DNA of 64,000 nt from Bordetella ansorpii (GCF_900078315.1 NZ_FKBS01000029.1:801021-865020); one strand, 5' to 3'; numbered from the stretch's first letter, positions 51,769-61,039 are shown. Translations and numbers: made by a program. The notes: generated by a model from the letters alone, not told the origin.

Positions 51769-53660
51769 CGAGAAGCCCCCGGCATGGACATACGCTGCGC
51801 CAGTTGCCGGAACCCGCCGGCGATCCCTTGTGGAAAGGCCAGCACCAGCAGCAGGATCACCCCGCCCAGCAGCGCGCGCCAGTATTCCGTCAGCCGCATC
51901 GCATAGTCCTGCAGCACGTTGAAGGCCGCGGCGCCCACCACGGGCCCGGCCAGCGTCTGAATGCCGCCCAGCAGCACCATCACCAGGCCGTCGACCGATT
52001 TGCCGACCGCCATGGCATCGGGCGAGATACTGCCCTTGGAAAACGCGAACAACGCGCCGGCCAGCCCGGCGAACAGGCCCGCCAGCACGAACGCCATCCA
52101 TTGCACGCGCTTGACGTCGATGCCGATGGCGTCGGCGCGCAAGGGCGAATCGCGGCCGGCGCGCAAGGCGTAGCCGAAAGGCGCGAACAGGATGCGCCGC
52201 AACGCCAGCAGCGAGAGCGTGGCCAGCGCCAGCACCAGGTAGTAATACGCGTGGCCCGACAACCAGTCGTCCGGCCACACGCCGATCAAGCCGTTGGAGC
52301 CGCCTGTAAAGCCATCCCACTGGAAGACGACCGACCAGACGATCTGCGAGAACGCCAGCGTCAGCATCGCCAGATAGACGCCCGACAGGCGCACGCAGAA
52401 CCAGCCGAACACCACCGCGCCGGCCATTGCCGCCAACGGGCCTGCGATCAACGCGACGGGCATCGGCAGCGCGGCGGCCTTCAGCAACAAGGCAGCGCCG
52501 TAAGCGCCCAGACCGAAGTACGCCGCGTGGCCGAACGAATGCATGCCGCCCGGCCCCATGATGAAGTGCAGGCTGAGCGCGAACAGCGCCGCAATCAGGA
52601 TGTCCTGCGCCAGCACCGGCGCATACGGCAGCCAGGCGTCCAGCAGGGGCAGCGCGATCAGCGACGCCAGCAGCAGCAGGGCCAGCAGGCGCACACGGCG
52701 CGAGGCGGGGCGCAGCGGCGCCTCGGCGGGCGCCGTACCGCGGCTGATGGATTGCGGCCGGCCGAACAGGCCCCAGGGCCTGACCGCCAGCACCAGCGCC
52801 ATGAACAGGAACTCGACCACCAGCGTCAGCTTGGAGAACGACACCTCGATGCCCAGCAGCGTGACCGTGCCCAGGCCGGCGCACAGCGCCTTCAGCTCGG
52901 CGATGACCAGCGCGGCCACATAGGCGCCCGGGATAGACCCCATGCCGCCCACCACGACCACCACGAAGGCATCGCCGATGACGCGCAGGTCCAGCCCCAG
53001 GCTGGCCGGCTCGCGCGGCAGTTGCACCGCGCCGCCCAGCCCGGCCAGCATCGCGCCCAGCGCGAACACGCCCGTGAACAGCCAGGCCTGGTTCACGCCC
53101 AGCGCGCCCAGCATTTCGCGGTCCTGCGTGGCGGCTCGCACCAGCACGCCCCAGCGCGTGCGCGTCAGCAACAGCCACAGCAAAGCCAGCACAGTGGGGC
53201 CGATGGCGATCAGGGCCAGGTTGTAGACGGGATACTGCCGGCCCAGCAGATCGACGGCGCCGGTCAGTCCCGGGGCACGGCGGCCCAGCAGGTCTTCGGC
53301 GCCCCACACCCACAGGGCGGCGTCGTTGATCACCAGCACCAGCGCGAAGGTGGCCAGCAGTTGGAACAACTCCGGCGCGCGATAGATGCGCCGCAGCAGC
53401 ACGATCTCGATCACTGCGCCGATCACGCCCACCAGCAACGCCGCCGCCAGCAACCCGAACCAGAAACCCAGGGCGGTGCCGCCGACGCGCTCGACCACCG
53501 AGTACGCCAGGTACACGCCCAGCATGTACAGCGAACCGTGCGCGAAGTTGACGATGCGGGTGACGCCGAAGATCAGCGACAGTCCCGCCGCCACCAGGAA
53601 CAGCGACGAGGCCTCGGCCAATCCATTGAGCAGTTGCGCGAGGAAACCGGTGAAATCCAT
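51765..53660 (-). CDS. Fused LivH-LivM-type ABC importer permease
   Basis: 631 aa, about twice a single permease. The N-terminal half (to about 295) is LivH-like: GLSLIFGVTRIVNFAHGSLY and VVVVVGGMGSIPGAYVAAL. A basic/Pro linker (about 300-325) leads to the LivM-like half: LHFIMGPGGMHSFGHAAYFG, LRAGRDSPLRADAIGIDVKR and VMVLLGGIQTLAGPVVGAA. Usually the two permeases are separate genes; the fusion fixes their 1:1 ratio. It occurs elsewhere in Betaproteobacteria. The gene follows the binding-protein gene by 20 bases. Confidence 0.92.
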   Translation of the reverse strand: MDFTGFLAQLLNGLAEASSLFLVAAGLSLIFGVTRIVNFAHGSLYMLGVYLAYSVVERVGGTALGFWFGLLAAALLVGVIGAVIEIVLLRRIYRAPELFQLLATFALVLVINDAALWVWGAEDLLGRRAPGLTGAVDLLGRQYPVYNLALIAIGPTVLALLWLLLTRTRWGVLVRAATQDREMLGALGVNQAWLFTGVFALGAMLAGLGGAVQLPREPASLGLDLRVIGDAFVVVVVGGMGSIPGAYVAALVIAELKALCAGLGTVTLLGIEVSFSKLTLVVEFLFMALVLAVRPWGLFGRPQSISRGTAPAEAPLRPASRRVRLLALLLLASLIALPLLDAWLPYAPVLAQDILIAALFALSLHFIMGPGGMHSFGHAAYFGLGAYGAALLLKAAALPMPVALIAGPLAAMAGAVVFGWFCVRLSGVYLAMLTLAFSQIVWSVVFQWDGFTGGSNGLIGVWPDDWLSGHAYYYLVLALATLSLLALRRILFAPFGYALRAGRDSPLRADAIGIDVKRVQWMAFVLAGLFAGLAGALFAFSKGSISPDAMAVGKSVDGLVMVLLGGIQTLAGPVVGAAAFNVLQDYAMRLTEYWRALLGGVILLLVLAFPQGIAGGFRQLAQRMSMPGASR

Positions 53661-53680
53661 CTAGCGGATGCGGGCGGGCT

Positions 53681-54895
53681 TCAGTCGCCCTTGCGCAGCT
53701 TGCGGACCTCGTCGTCCGGCGGCATCACCGAGCCGCCATCCACGTAGCGGAAATCGACCATGATGCCCTTGCCGTCGCGCTTGCCCAGCTTGCCCACATA
53801 GGCGCCCATGGTGGACTGGTGATCCAGCGCGCGGTATTCGATGGGGCCGAACGGAATGGTCAGCTTCAGGCCGGCGAAGGCCTTGATCAGGGCTTCGGTG
53901 TCGGCGGAGCCCGCGCGCTTCATGCCCTCGGCCAGCGACTTGATGGCGCTGTAGCCCACCACCGATCCCAGGCGCGGATAGTCCTTGAACTTGTCCTGGT
54001 AGGCTTTCAGGAAGGCCTGGTGCTCGGGCGTGTCGATGAACTGCCAGGGATAGCCGGTGACGATCCAGCCCTCGGGCGTTTCGTCGCGCAGCGGATCCAG
54101 GTATTCGGGCTCGCCGCTCAGCACGCTGACCACCGGGCGGTCCTTGAACAGGCCGCGCGTCTCGCCTTCGCGCACCAGCTTGGCCAGGTCGGCGGCGAAC
54201 AGCACGTTGAAGATGGCGTCGGGCCTGGCATCGGCCAGGGCCTGCACCACGCTGCCGGCATCGACCTTGCCCAGCGGCGGCGCCTGCTCGGCCACGAACT
54301 CGATGTCGGGCTGCGCGGCCTTCATCAGCGCCTTGAAGGTGGCCACGGCCGACTGGCCGTACTCGTAGTTGGGATAGACCAGGGCCCAGCGCTTCTTGTT
54401 CAGCTTGACGGCCTCGGGCACCAGCATGGCGGCCTGCACGTAAGTGGAGGTACGCAGGCGGTACGTATAGCGGTTGCCGTTTTCCCAGGTGATCTTGTCG
54501 GTCAGGGGCTCGCTGGCCAGGAAGAAGATCTTTTTCTGGCGGGCGTAATCGGTCAGCGCCAGGCCGATGTGCGACAGGAACGACCCCGTCAGCACGTCCA
54601 CGCGCTCGCGCGACACCAACTCCTCGGCGGCGCGCACGGCCTCGCCCGGGTTGGCGTTGTCGTCGCGGATGATCAGTTCCAGCTTCTTGCCATTGACGCC
54701 GCCCGCCGCGTTGACCTCGTCCAGCGCCAGCTGCATGCCCTTTTTATAGGGTTCGAGGAAGGCGGGCTGCGCCTTGTAGCTGTTGATCTCGCCGATCTTG
54801 ATCGTGCTCTGCGCCCAGGCGGACGCGGCGAACGTGGACAGGCCCAGAAGGCCGGCTGCTGCGAAAAGACGAAGACTGCGAATACGGCCGCTCAT
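53681..54895 (-). CDS. Branched-chain-type ABC importer substrate-binding protein
   Basis: 404 aa from the ATG at 54895. Signal peptide with probable cleavage SAWA/QSTIKIG. Family-6 periplasmic fold: KIGEINSYKAQPAFLEPYKK, MQLALDEVNAAGGVNGKKLE, IIRDDNANPGEAVRAAEELV, and WALVYPNYEYGQSAVATFK. Proteins of this group bind leucine/valine, amides, urea or aromatic acids. The sequence does not fix the ligand. It is the first gene of the four-gene importer operon. Confidence 0.92.
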   Translation of the reverse strand: MSGRIRSLRLFAAAGLLGLSTFAASAWAQSTIKIGEINSYKAQPAFLEPYKKGMQLALDEVNAAGGVNGKKLELIIRDDNANPGEAVRAAEELVSRERVDVLTGSFLSHIGLALTDYARQKKIFFLASEPLTDKITWENGNRYTYRLRTSTYVQAAMLVPEAVKLNKKRWALVYPNYEYGQSAVATFKALMKAAQPDIEFVAEQAPPLGKVDAGSVVQALADARPDAIFNVLFAADLAKLVREGETRGLFKDRPVVSVLSGEPEYLDPLRDETPEGWIVTGYPWQFIDTPEHQAFLKAYQDKFKDYPRLGSVVGYSAIKSLAEGMKRAGSADTEALIKAFAGLKLTIPFGPIEYRALDHQSTMGAYVGKLGKRDGKGIMVDFRYVDGGSVMPPDDEVRKLRKGD

Positions 54896-55123
54896 GTTTT
54901 TCCCCCGAGGCGCGTTCATCTTTGCGGCCTTTGAGGCCTCGCGGAAGTATACCGAGGCGGGGTTGGGCCGGGGTTTCATGGCCGCTGAAGTGAGCATTTC
55001 GACACGCATGCGCTCTCGTGAACCCGCCAAAACTGATTGAATCCGGGCTCGGAGGGCAACAGCGATGTTTGAGCGCAACGGCTTCAGCATCCATAGCCAA
55101 ACAGTACTTTTAAAGATACCATC

Positions 55124-55450
55124 GTGTTTGCACTCAGACTCTACCAAACGGCAACGGGCGAATGCCCTCTGGAAAAATGGCTGGTGTCGCTGCGCGATGT
55201 ACAGGCCCGAGCGCGCATCCGGGCAAGACTCGCCCGGCTGCAAACGGGCAACCCAGGCGATTGCAAGCCGTTGCGCGAAGGCTTGCAGGAATTGCGTATC
55301 GACCATAAACCGGGATATCGCGCTTACTTCAGCCGCCAGGGGCCTGTCATCGTTCTACTGCTATGTGGCAGCGATAAATCCGATCAACGTGCTTCGATAG
55401 AACACGCCCTGAATTATCTTCAAGACTGGAAACACCGAGGCAACCCATGA
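55124..55450 (+). CDS. Type II toxin, HigB/Gp49-like (RelE/ParE superfamily)
   Basis: 108 aa, apparently with a GTG start at 55124. Central RIRARLARLQTGNPGDCKPL, then LQELRIDHKPGYRAYFSRQG and VIVLLLCGSDKSDQRASIEH, are close to the phage-derived Gp49-like/HigB killer family, which cleaves mRNA on the ribosome or otherwise stops growth. Basic surface with an Arg/Tyr pair (GYRAYF) as in active members. The stop overlaps the antitoxin ATG by four bases. The toxin-first order is usual for HigBA. The region upstream (TTTTAAAGATACC) is AT-richer and may hold the promoter. Confidence 0.85.
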   Translation: MFALRLYQTATGECPLEKWLVSLRDVQARARIRARLARLQTGNPGDCKPLREGLQELRIDHKPGYRAYFSRQGPVIVLLLCGSDKSDQRASIEHALNYLQDWKHRGNP

Positions 55451-55737
55451 TCTCCCGCGACAAGGACTACGAATCATCCGCCGTCCAGGCGCTGCAGGAT
55501 CCCGTCGAGGCGGCGGCGTATCTCGATGCCGCTATGGAGTTGAACGATCCCGCGGCCCTGCTGGTCGCGCTGCGCCAGATCGCCCGGGCCCACGGCATGG
55601 CCGACATCGCCCGCGAAGCGGGCCTGGGCGAGAAGACCCTCTTTCGTGCGCTTTCCGAACAAGGCAACCCCACCTTGGCCACCATCAACAAAGTGCTGCA
55701 CGCCGTGGGGTTGCGACTGAGCGTCACGCCCGCCTGA
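55447..55737 (+). CDS. Antitoxin, XRE-type HTH (HigA-like addiction module)
   Basis: 96 aa. N-terminal acidic helices (DPVEAAAYLDAAMELNDPAA), then a helix-turn-helix (MADIAREAGLGEKTLFRALS) and ATINKVLHAVGLRLSVTP. This is the pattern of probable-addiction-module antidote proteins. It should bind the toxin and repress the shared promoter. It ends ten bases before the convergent Bug gene stop. The pair has no repeats or integrase nearby, so the route of acquisition is not visible. Confidence 0.87.
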   Translation: MISRDKDYESSAVQALQDPVEAAAYLDAAMELNDPAALLVALRQIARAHGMADIAREAGLGEKTLFRALSEQGNPTLATINKVLHAVGLRLSVTPA

Positions 55738-55746
55738 TCGCCCGCA

Positions 55747-56718
55747 TCATCCCGCCCGTATCCCGGCCTTCCTGATGATCGGCCCCCACTTCGCGCGCTC
55801 CTGATCCGCGAAATCCGCCAGGTCCTTCGGGCTGCCGCCCGCAGGCTCATACCCCAACTGCAGCAGCCGCGCCCGCGTCTCGGGCTCCTGCAGTATCTGG
55901 TTGACGGCCTGGTTCAACGTGTCCACCACCGCCTTTGGCGTGCCCTTGGGCGCGAACAGCGCGTTCCAGGCGATCACCTCGAAGTCCGGCACGCCCTGCT
56001 GCGACACGCTGGGCACGCCAGGCAGCAGATCGCTGGGTTTTTCGCTGGTCACCGCCAGCGCGCGCAGCTTGCCGCCCGCCGTCTGCGCGCGCGCCACGGC
56101 CACCGTGTCGATCAGCACCGGAATCTGCCCGCCCATCACATCGTTGATCGCCGTGGGCGAGCCCTTGTACGGCACGCCGAACAGCGGCGCCTTGCTCTGC
56201 TCCTTCATCAGCTCCAGCACCAGTTGCGCGGTGGTGCTGGGCATGCCGACGTCGGCCGCCCCCTTGCCGCGCTTGGCCGCCTCCAGCAGATCGCCGATCG
56301 ACTTGATCTTCGAATCCGCCGGCACCAGCAGCGCCATCGGGAACGTCGCCACCAGCGCGATCGGCGCGAAATCCTTCTTCGCGTCGAACGTCAGCTGTGG
56401 ATAAAGGAATTCGTTCAGCGCGTGCGTGGCGTTGGTGCCCATCGTCAGCGTGTAGCCGTCGGGCTCGGAACGGGCCACGATGTCGGTGCCGATGTTGCCG
56501 CCCGCCCCGCCACGGTTCTCGACGATGAAGGGCTGGCCCAGCTTGGCCGACAGCTTCTCGGCCATGTAGCGCGTGGCCACGTCGGTGCCCTGTCCGGCCT
56601 GGTAGGCCACGACGATGCGCACGGGTTTCTCGGGATAGGCGGCAGCGCGCGCGCAGGGCGGCGCCACGCCGGCCAGCACCGCCAACGACAGGGCGGCCGA
56701 CAGCATGATGCGTTTCAT
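55747..56718 (-). CDS. Bug/TctC-family periplasmic solute-binding protein
   Basis: 323 aa from the ATG at 56718 (CAGGAGACATCC upstream). Signal peptide cleaved near CARA/AAYPEKPV. Bug motifs: VRIVVAYQAGQGTDVATRYM, IVENRGGAGGNIGTDIVA, PDGYTLTMGTNATHALNEF, FGVPYKGSPTAINDVMGG and LLPGVPSVSQQG. It is last in the acyl-CoA operon and may bind the acid that the upstream enzymes activate, either for uptake or as a sensor. No TctAB transporter is near. It is separate in sequence from the Bug protein at 15.6-16.6 kb. Confidence 0.9.
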   Translation of the reverse strand: MKRIMLSAALSLAVLAGVAPPCARAAAYPEKPVRIVVAYQAGQGTDVATRYMAEKLSAKLGQPFIVENRGGAGGNIGTDIVARSEPDGYTLTMGTNATHALNEFLYPQLTFDAKKDFAPIALVATFPMALLVPADSKIKSIGDLLEAAKRGKGAADVGMPSTTAQLVLELMKEQSKAPLFGVPYKGSPTAINDVMGGQIPVLIDTVAVARAQTAGGKLRALAVTSEKPSDLLPGVPSVSQQGVPDFEVIAWNALFAPKGTPKAVVDTLNQAVNQILQEPETRARLLQLGYEPAGGSPKDLADFADQERAKWGPIIRKAGIRAG

Positions 56719-56902
56719 GGTGGATGTCTCCTGATTATCGTAATGACTGCGTTTGGGGCAGTTCTGCCTTGCTGCCGCACGGCGTGGCGGATGACCGTCC
56801 GCCGTGCGTGATCGCCATGCGGGAATCACACCCGCTTCGATCGCCGTACCGCGCGATCCGGATCACGGCATCCCGGCCTCCTCGCCGCGATGCCGTTTCC
56901 CG

Positions 56903-58105
56903 CTACTGCCTGTTGCCTCGCGCGTGTGCCGGCCGCAACCAGCCCGCCTCGCGGATCGCTTCTTCGTTCCCGGACAAGGCCGGCGGCGCGGCGCCTGGTT
57001 GTCCCGGGGTCGCCGACAGGCGGATGGGCACGCCCAGCCCCCGGTAATCGCCGTCTTGCACCGTCATGCCGCGATACCCGGCGTGGGCTTGCTCCAGCGC
57101 CTGCGGCACCGTATTGACCGGGCCCGCCGCGATGCCTGCCGCCATCAGCTCGGCGCACAGATGGTCTCGCTTGAACTCACGCAAGGCGGCCTCGATCTCG
57201 ACCCGCAGCTCGCCCGCGTGCTGCACCCGCAATGCGTTGGACGCGAAACGCGCATCCCCGGCCAACGTCTCGCGTCCCACCACGCGGCAGAAGCGCATGA
57301 ACTGCGCGTTGTTCAGGATGCCCAGGAACAGTGGCCCATCGCTGGCCTCGAACTGGTCATAGGGCGCGATATTGGGATGGGCGCTGCCCGTCAGCACGGG
57401 CGCCTTGCCCGAATGGAACCAGTTGGACGCATGCGGCACCAGCAGGCTGAGCGCGGTGTCGAACAGCGTGGCCTCCACCCGTTGGCCCGTGCCGGTGCGC
57501 TGGCGCGCCAGCAACGCCATCAGGATGCCGACCAGCGCGGTGTAGCCCGTCAAGTGGTCCACCACCGGCACGCCCAGGCGCATGGGCCCGGATTGCGTCG
57601 AGCCGTTCACGCTCATCAACCCGCACATGGCCTGCAGCACCGCGTCATAGCCGGGCAGCTTGCCCAGCGGGCCATCGGCGCCGAAGCCCGTGATGCTGCA
57701 ATACACCAGCCTGGGCAGGCGCGCCGCCAGATGCTGCTCGTAGCCCAGCCCCCAGCGCTCCATCGTGCCGGGCAGGAAGTTCTCGACCAGCACGTCGGCG
57801 TCTTCCAGCAGGCGCAGCAACACCTCGCGCTCTTCTGGCCGGCCCAGGTCCAGCCCGATCGAACGCTTGCCGCGGTTCAAGGCCTGGAAATAGGCCGCAT
57901 CGCCGCCCGGCGCGAAAGGCGGTCCCAGGCGGCGCGTGTCGTCGCCCGAGGGCGGCTCGATCTTGATGACCTCCGCGCCGTGATCGGCCAGGATCTGCGT
58001 GCACAGCGGCCCGGCCAGCACGCGCGACAGATCCACCACCCGCACGCCCGCCAGCGCGCCATGCGCGGGTGCGTGCTGCGCCTTCCCCGAGGGATTGCTG
58101 CTCAT
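56903..58105 (-). CDS. CaiB/BaiF family III CoA-transferase
   Basis: 400 aa from the ATG at 58105 (AGGAGAC upstream). Class III features: GVRVVDLSRVLAGPLCTQIL, ADHGAEVIKIEPPSGDDTR, NRGKRSIGLDLGRPEER, DVLVENFLPGTMERWGL and the probable catalytic Asp in LPGYDAVLQAMCGLMSVNG. It moves CoA between organic acids and acyl-CoA with no ATP. Placed after the acyl-CoA synthetase and dehydratase genes, it should act in the same acid's catabolism. A hairpin (56777-56807) lies in the 184-base gap to the Bug gene. Confidence 0.9.
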   Translation of the reverse strand: MSSNPSGKAQHAPAHGALAGVRVVDLSRVLAGPLCTQILADHGAEVIKIEPPSGDDTRRLGPPFAPGGDAAYFQALNRGKRSIGLDLGRPEEREVLLRLLEDADVLVENFLPGTMERWGLGYEQHLAARLPRLVYCSITGFGADGPLGKLPGYDAVLQAMCGLMSVNGSTQSGPMRLGVPVVDHLTGYTALVGILMALLARQRTGTGQRVEATLFDTALSLLVPHASNWFHSGKAPVLTGSAHPNIAPYDQFEASDGPLFLGILNNAQFMRFCRVVGRETLAGDARFASNALRVQHAGELRVEIEAALREFKRDHLCAELMAAGIAAGPVNTVPQALEQAHAGYRGMTVQDGDYRGLGVPIRLSATPGQPGAAPPALSGNEEAIREAGWLRPAHARGNRQ

Positions 58106-58156
58106 GCCGTCTCCTGCGTTGCGCCGCCGCAAAAGCGGCGCGTCAGTGATGCGGAA

Positions 58157-59299
58157 TCAGCCCCGCGAGGGAAGTTCGACCACGCCGGTGCCCAGCGCCG
58201 ACAGTTCGCCGTCCTGGTTCTCGGCTCGCTGATCGATCTCGACCAGATGCCGGCCGTCCTCCACATACTTGCGCACCACCTTGCCGTGGATGAAGAGCAT
58301 ATCCCCTTCGGGGTTGTGGCGGCGCACCTTGCACAGGGACTTGCGCAACATGCCGTCGTCGCCCATCCAGTTGGTGAGGTGGTGCGTCAGCCACGAGTTG
58401 CGCTCGGGACCGTAGTCGTAGGCGCCGGGCGCGCCGACCTCCAGGGCGAAGTCCTCTTCCCAGTGCACGCGTTCGGGCACGTCGGGAATGCCGAAGCGGT
58501 TCTTGATGCCCACGCCCGGATGCGCGTCGATCAGGCGCCACGCCAGCTTGTTGGCACGGATGTACAGGCCGCCCCACCCCTGTGCGTAGGCGATGAAGCC
58601 CGTGACCGTCATCGGCCCCTTGAACATCACGGGCAGTTCCTCGCCCTCTTGCACGTCTTCCCAGTAGCGCTTTTCCGCGCCGCGCACTTCTTCCTGCGCG
58701 TACAGCTTGTAGGCCTCGGCCAGCTCGGCGTCGTTGTAGCGGCGCGGCGCGCGTTCGCGCACTTCGCGGTACTTGGTGCCTTTCTCGCGGGCATGGTCGC
58801 GCTCGGTGCGGAAGCACCAGCTGTCGGCCTCGGCCACCTTGTCGCCCTCCTGGTTGTAGAAGTCGACGTGATAGATCTGCTGGATGGCGCGGCCGGCGAA
58901 GCGGGTCTCGTGCTCGACCAGGTCTTTCAGCACGGCCTCGGTGGAAATCTCGTCGTTGCGCCGCACCTGCTTGTGCCACGTCCAGTCAGCGCCCGACCAC
59001 ATGGCGTGCACGCCGGGCAGCCCGCCCACGTAGCCCGACACGATGCGGCTGGTGGAGAACAGGAAGCTGGGCAGCGCCACGATGCCGCCATGCGCGGTGC
59101 GCGCGGCATAGGCCGGATCGCACCACAGCGGATTGTCGTCGCCGATGCCGTGGGCGTAGTGGCGGATGTTGTCGCGCGTGGCCTCGTAGCACCAGGGCTC
59201 GGCCGTGGCGCCGATCTTCACGCCGATGCGGCGGCGCAGATCGTCCAGGTCGCGTTCGGTGATCTTGGGAAAACTGCGTTCTTCGGTGCTGATCGACAT
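58157..59299 (-). CDS. MaoC-like acyl-CoA dehydratase (FAS1-like N-terminal domain)
   Basis: 380 aa from the ATG at 59299 (GAGGAGAC upstream). The sequence has two hotdog-like halves: YEATRDNIRHYAHGIGDDNP, then LWCDPAYAARTAHGGIVALP in the first (MaoC dehydratase N-terminal type), and VMFKGPMTVTGFIAYAQGWG and LWEEDFALE-type segments in the second. Such proteins hydrate or dehydrate acyl-CoA or are annotated as acyl dehydratases. Its neighbours are a CoA-transferase and acyl-CoA synthetase. The exact substrate is unknown. Confidence 0.8.
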   Translation of the reverse strand: MSISTEERSFPKITERDLDDLRRRIGVKIGATAEPWCYEATRDNIRHYAHGIGDDNPLWCDPAYAARTAHGGIVALPSFLFSTSRIVSGYVGGLPGVHAMWSGADWTWHKQVRRNDEISTEAVLKDLVEHETRFAGRAIQQIYHVDFYNQEGDKVAEADSWCFRTERDHAREKGTKYREVRERAPRRYNDAELAEAYKLYAQEEVRGAEKRYWEDVQEGEELPVMFKGPMTVTGFIAYAQGWGGLYIRANKLAWRLIDAHPGVGIKNRFGIPDVPERVHWEEDFALEVGAPGAYDYGPERNSWLTHHLTNWMGDDGMLRKSLCKVRRHNPEGDMLFIHGKVVRKYVEDGRHLVEIDQRAENQDGELSALGTGVVELPSRG

Positions 59300-59340
59300 T
59301 GCGGTTGTCTCCTCGGTTGTTCTGGTCGGCGACGCGGGGT

Positions 59341-60915
59341 TCAGGCGCTTGCGGTTGCGCTGACCGCGCTTGCCGTCGCGGCCTCGCTTTCGCGCAGCTT
59401 CTTGCGGTGCACCTTGCCGGCGGGCGTCTTGGGCAGTTCCTCGACGAAGGCCACATGGCGCGGATACTCGTGCTGGCTCAGTTGCGAGCGCACCAGATCC
59501 TGGATCTCCTGCACGAAGGCCTCGTCGGGCTGGCGGGGCGACACCACGAAGGCTTTCACCACCTGGCCGCGCAAGGCATCGGGCACGCCGATGGCGGCGG
59601 CTTCGCGCACGTCGCGGTGCTTCAGGATGGCGTCCTCGATTTCCACCGCGCTCATGGTCCAGCCGGCCGAGATGATCACGTCGTCGGCGCGGCCCGCGTG
59701 GTAGTAGTAGCCGTCCTCGTCCACACGGGCCAGGTCCTTGGTGGGCAGCCATTCGTCGTGGCGCCACACCATCAGGTCGCCGATCTGCCCGATGGGCGCG
59801 GCCTGGCCCGCGGCATCGCGCACCATCACCTTGCAACCCGGCACGGGCTTGCCCAGCGAGCCGCGCCGCACCGGAAAATCCGCCGCGCCGGGATAGCTGG
59901 CCAGGATCACGCCGATCTCGGTCGTGCCGTACATGCTGCGCGGCCGATGCCCGAAGGTGGCTTCGACGAATTCCTCGGTCACGCCGTCCATCGGTTCACC
60001 CGTGAACGAGACCTTGTCCAGGAAATAGCGATGCCGGTCCGCCTGGCCGCTGTTGCGCATCATGCGGTAGTGCGTGGCGGCGGCCGAGATGTTGGTGAAG
60101 CGGTGCTGCTCCAGCGCCTGCAGCAGGCGGGCCGCATCGAACTTGCCGGAGTACGCGCCCACCGTCAGCCCCAGCGCCAGCGGCGCCAGCGTGCCGTGCC
60201 ACAAGCCGTGGCCCCAGGCCGGCGATGACGGGCAGATGAAGCGGTCGCCCGGCCGCAAGCCCGTGCCGTACAGCGCGGCGCCCATCAGCGTGACCAGGGC
60301 GCGGTGCGTGTGCCGCACCGCCTCGGGCAGCTCGCGCGTGGTGCCGGACGTGTACTGGAAGACCGCCAGGTCGTCGGCGCGGGTATCGGTGGCGTAGGTA
60401 TCGGGATGGCTCGCCAGTTCGGCGTCGAACGCCGCATCGGCCACCACCGTTTCCAGCCCGGCGATGCCGGCGCACACGGCCGCCTTGTCGGCCTGCGTCA
60501 CCATCAGCCGCGGCGTGCAGTCCTGCACGCGCAGCCGCACGCCATCCGGGCCGAACAACGTGAACATCGGCACGGCGATGGCGCCGCGCTTGATGGTGCC
60601 GAACAGCGCCACGTAGAAGGCCCGCGACGGCTCGAGCATGATCGCGACCCGGTCACCGGCCTGCACGCCCCGGGCCTGCAGATAGTGCGCGAAACGCGAC
60701 GAATCGGCGGCGAGACCGCCATACGACAACGTGACGTCATTGCCATCGGCGCGCACCAGCACGATGGCGGGATGATCCGCCCCGGCATGCCGGTCGATGC
60801 ATTCGTGCGCGATGTTCAGGCGTTCGCGGTTGCCATCGAACAAGTCCCAAAGGCCATCGCGTGACCAATGGGCCTGTGCATCCGCGTACGTCGTGTAGTC
60901 CGTCAGCTTGCTCAT
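59341..60915 (-). CDS. Acyl-CoA synthetase (AMP-forming) with altered A3 loop
   Basis: 524 aa. ANL features: YGGLAADSSRFAHYLQARGV, the nucleotide loop QYTSGTTRELPEAVRHTHRA, MYGTTEIGVILASYPG (A5), WLPTKDLARVDEDGYYYHAG (A7) and GRADDVIISAGWTMSAVEIE (A8), and the late catalytic Lys in KTPAGKVHRKKLRE. It would activate a carboxylic acid to acyl-CoA. The A3 loop departs from the usual TSGTTGxPKGV: one residue longer, and the Lys replaced by Glu. It is first in a minus-strand operon and divergent from an IclR regulator. Confidence 0.88.
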   Translation of the reverse strand: MSKLTDYTTYADAQAHWSRDGLWDLFDGNRERLNIAHECIDRHAGADHPAIVLVRADGNDVTLSYGGLAADSSRFAHYLQARGVQAGDRVAIMLEPSRAFYVALFGTIKRGAIAVPMFTLFGPDGVRLRVQDCTPRLMVTQADKAAVCAGIAGLETVVADAAFDAELASHPDTYATDTRADDLAVFQYTSGTTRELPEAVRHTHRALVTLMGAALYGTGLRPGDRFICPSSPAWGHGLWHGTLAPLALGLTVGAYSGKFDAARLLQALEQHRFTNISAAATHYRMMRNSGQADRHRYFLDKVSFTGEPMDGVTEEFVEATFGHRPRSMYGTTEIGVILASYPGAADFPVRRGSLGKPVPGCKVMVRDAAGQAAPIGQIGDLMVWRHDEWLPTKDLARVDEDGYYYHAGRADDVIISAGWTMSAVEIEDAILKHRDVREAAAIGVPDALRGQVVKAFVVSPRQPDEAFVQEIQDLVRSQLSQHEYPRHVAFVEELPKTPAGKVHRKKLRESEAATASAVSATASA

Positions 60916-61013
60916 TACAGCGGCTTCCTCGCAGGGCCCGCGGGGCGGGCGTTAACGGCTGGGCATGGCAAGCACTTTGCGCGCCGCGCTTATAATTGTC
61001 AAATAGAATATTA

Positions 61014-61039
61014 AATTGTCTATGTACAATTATTAGACA
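61014..61039. promoter_or_regulatory. Overlapping inverted repeats, probable IclR operator
   Basis: TGTCTA (61017-61022) / TAGACA (61034-61039) with 11 bases between, and ATTGT (61015-61019) / ACAAT (61026-61030) with six between. They lie in a short AT-rich divergent promoter; a TATAAT at 60991-60996 and a TTGACA on the minus strand (61003-60998) are close. Position and symmetry fit autoregulation plus control of the acyl-CoA operon by the IclR protein. Confidence 0.6.

Noticed and set aside
56777-56807. Hairpin between the Bug and CoA-transferase genes as a terminator
   Set aside because: The stem is good (GCACGGCG/CGCCGTGC) but no T-run follows in either direction and the genes appear to form one unit, so it was not listed as a terminator.
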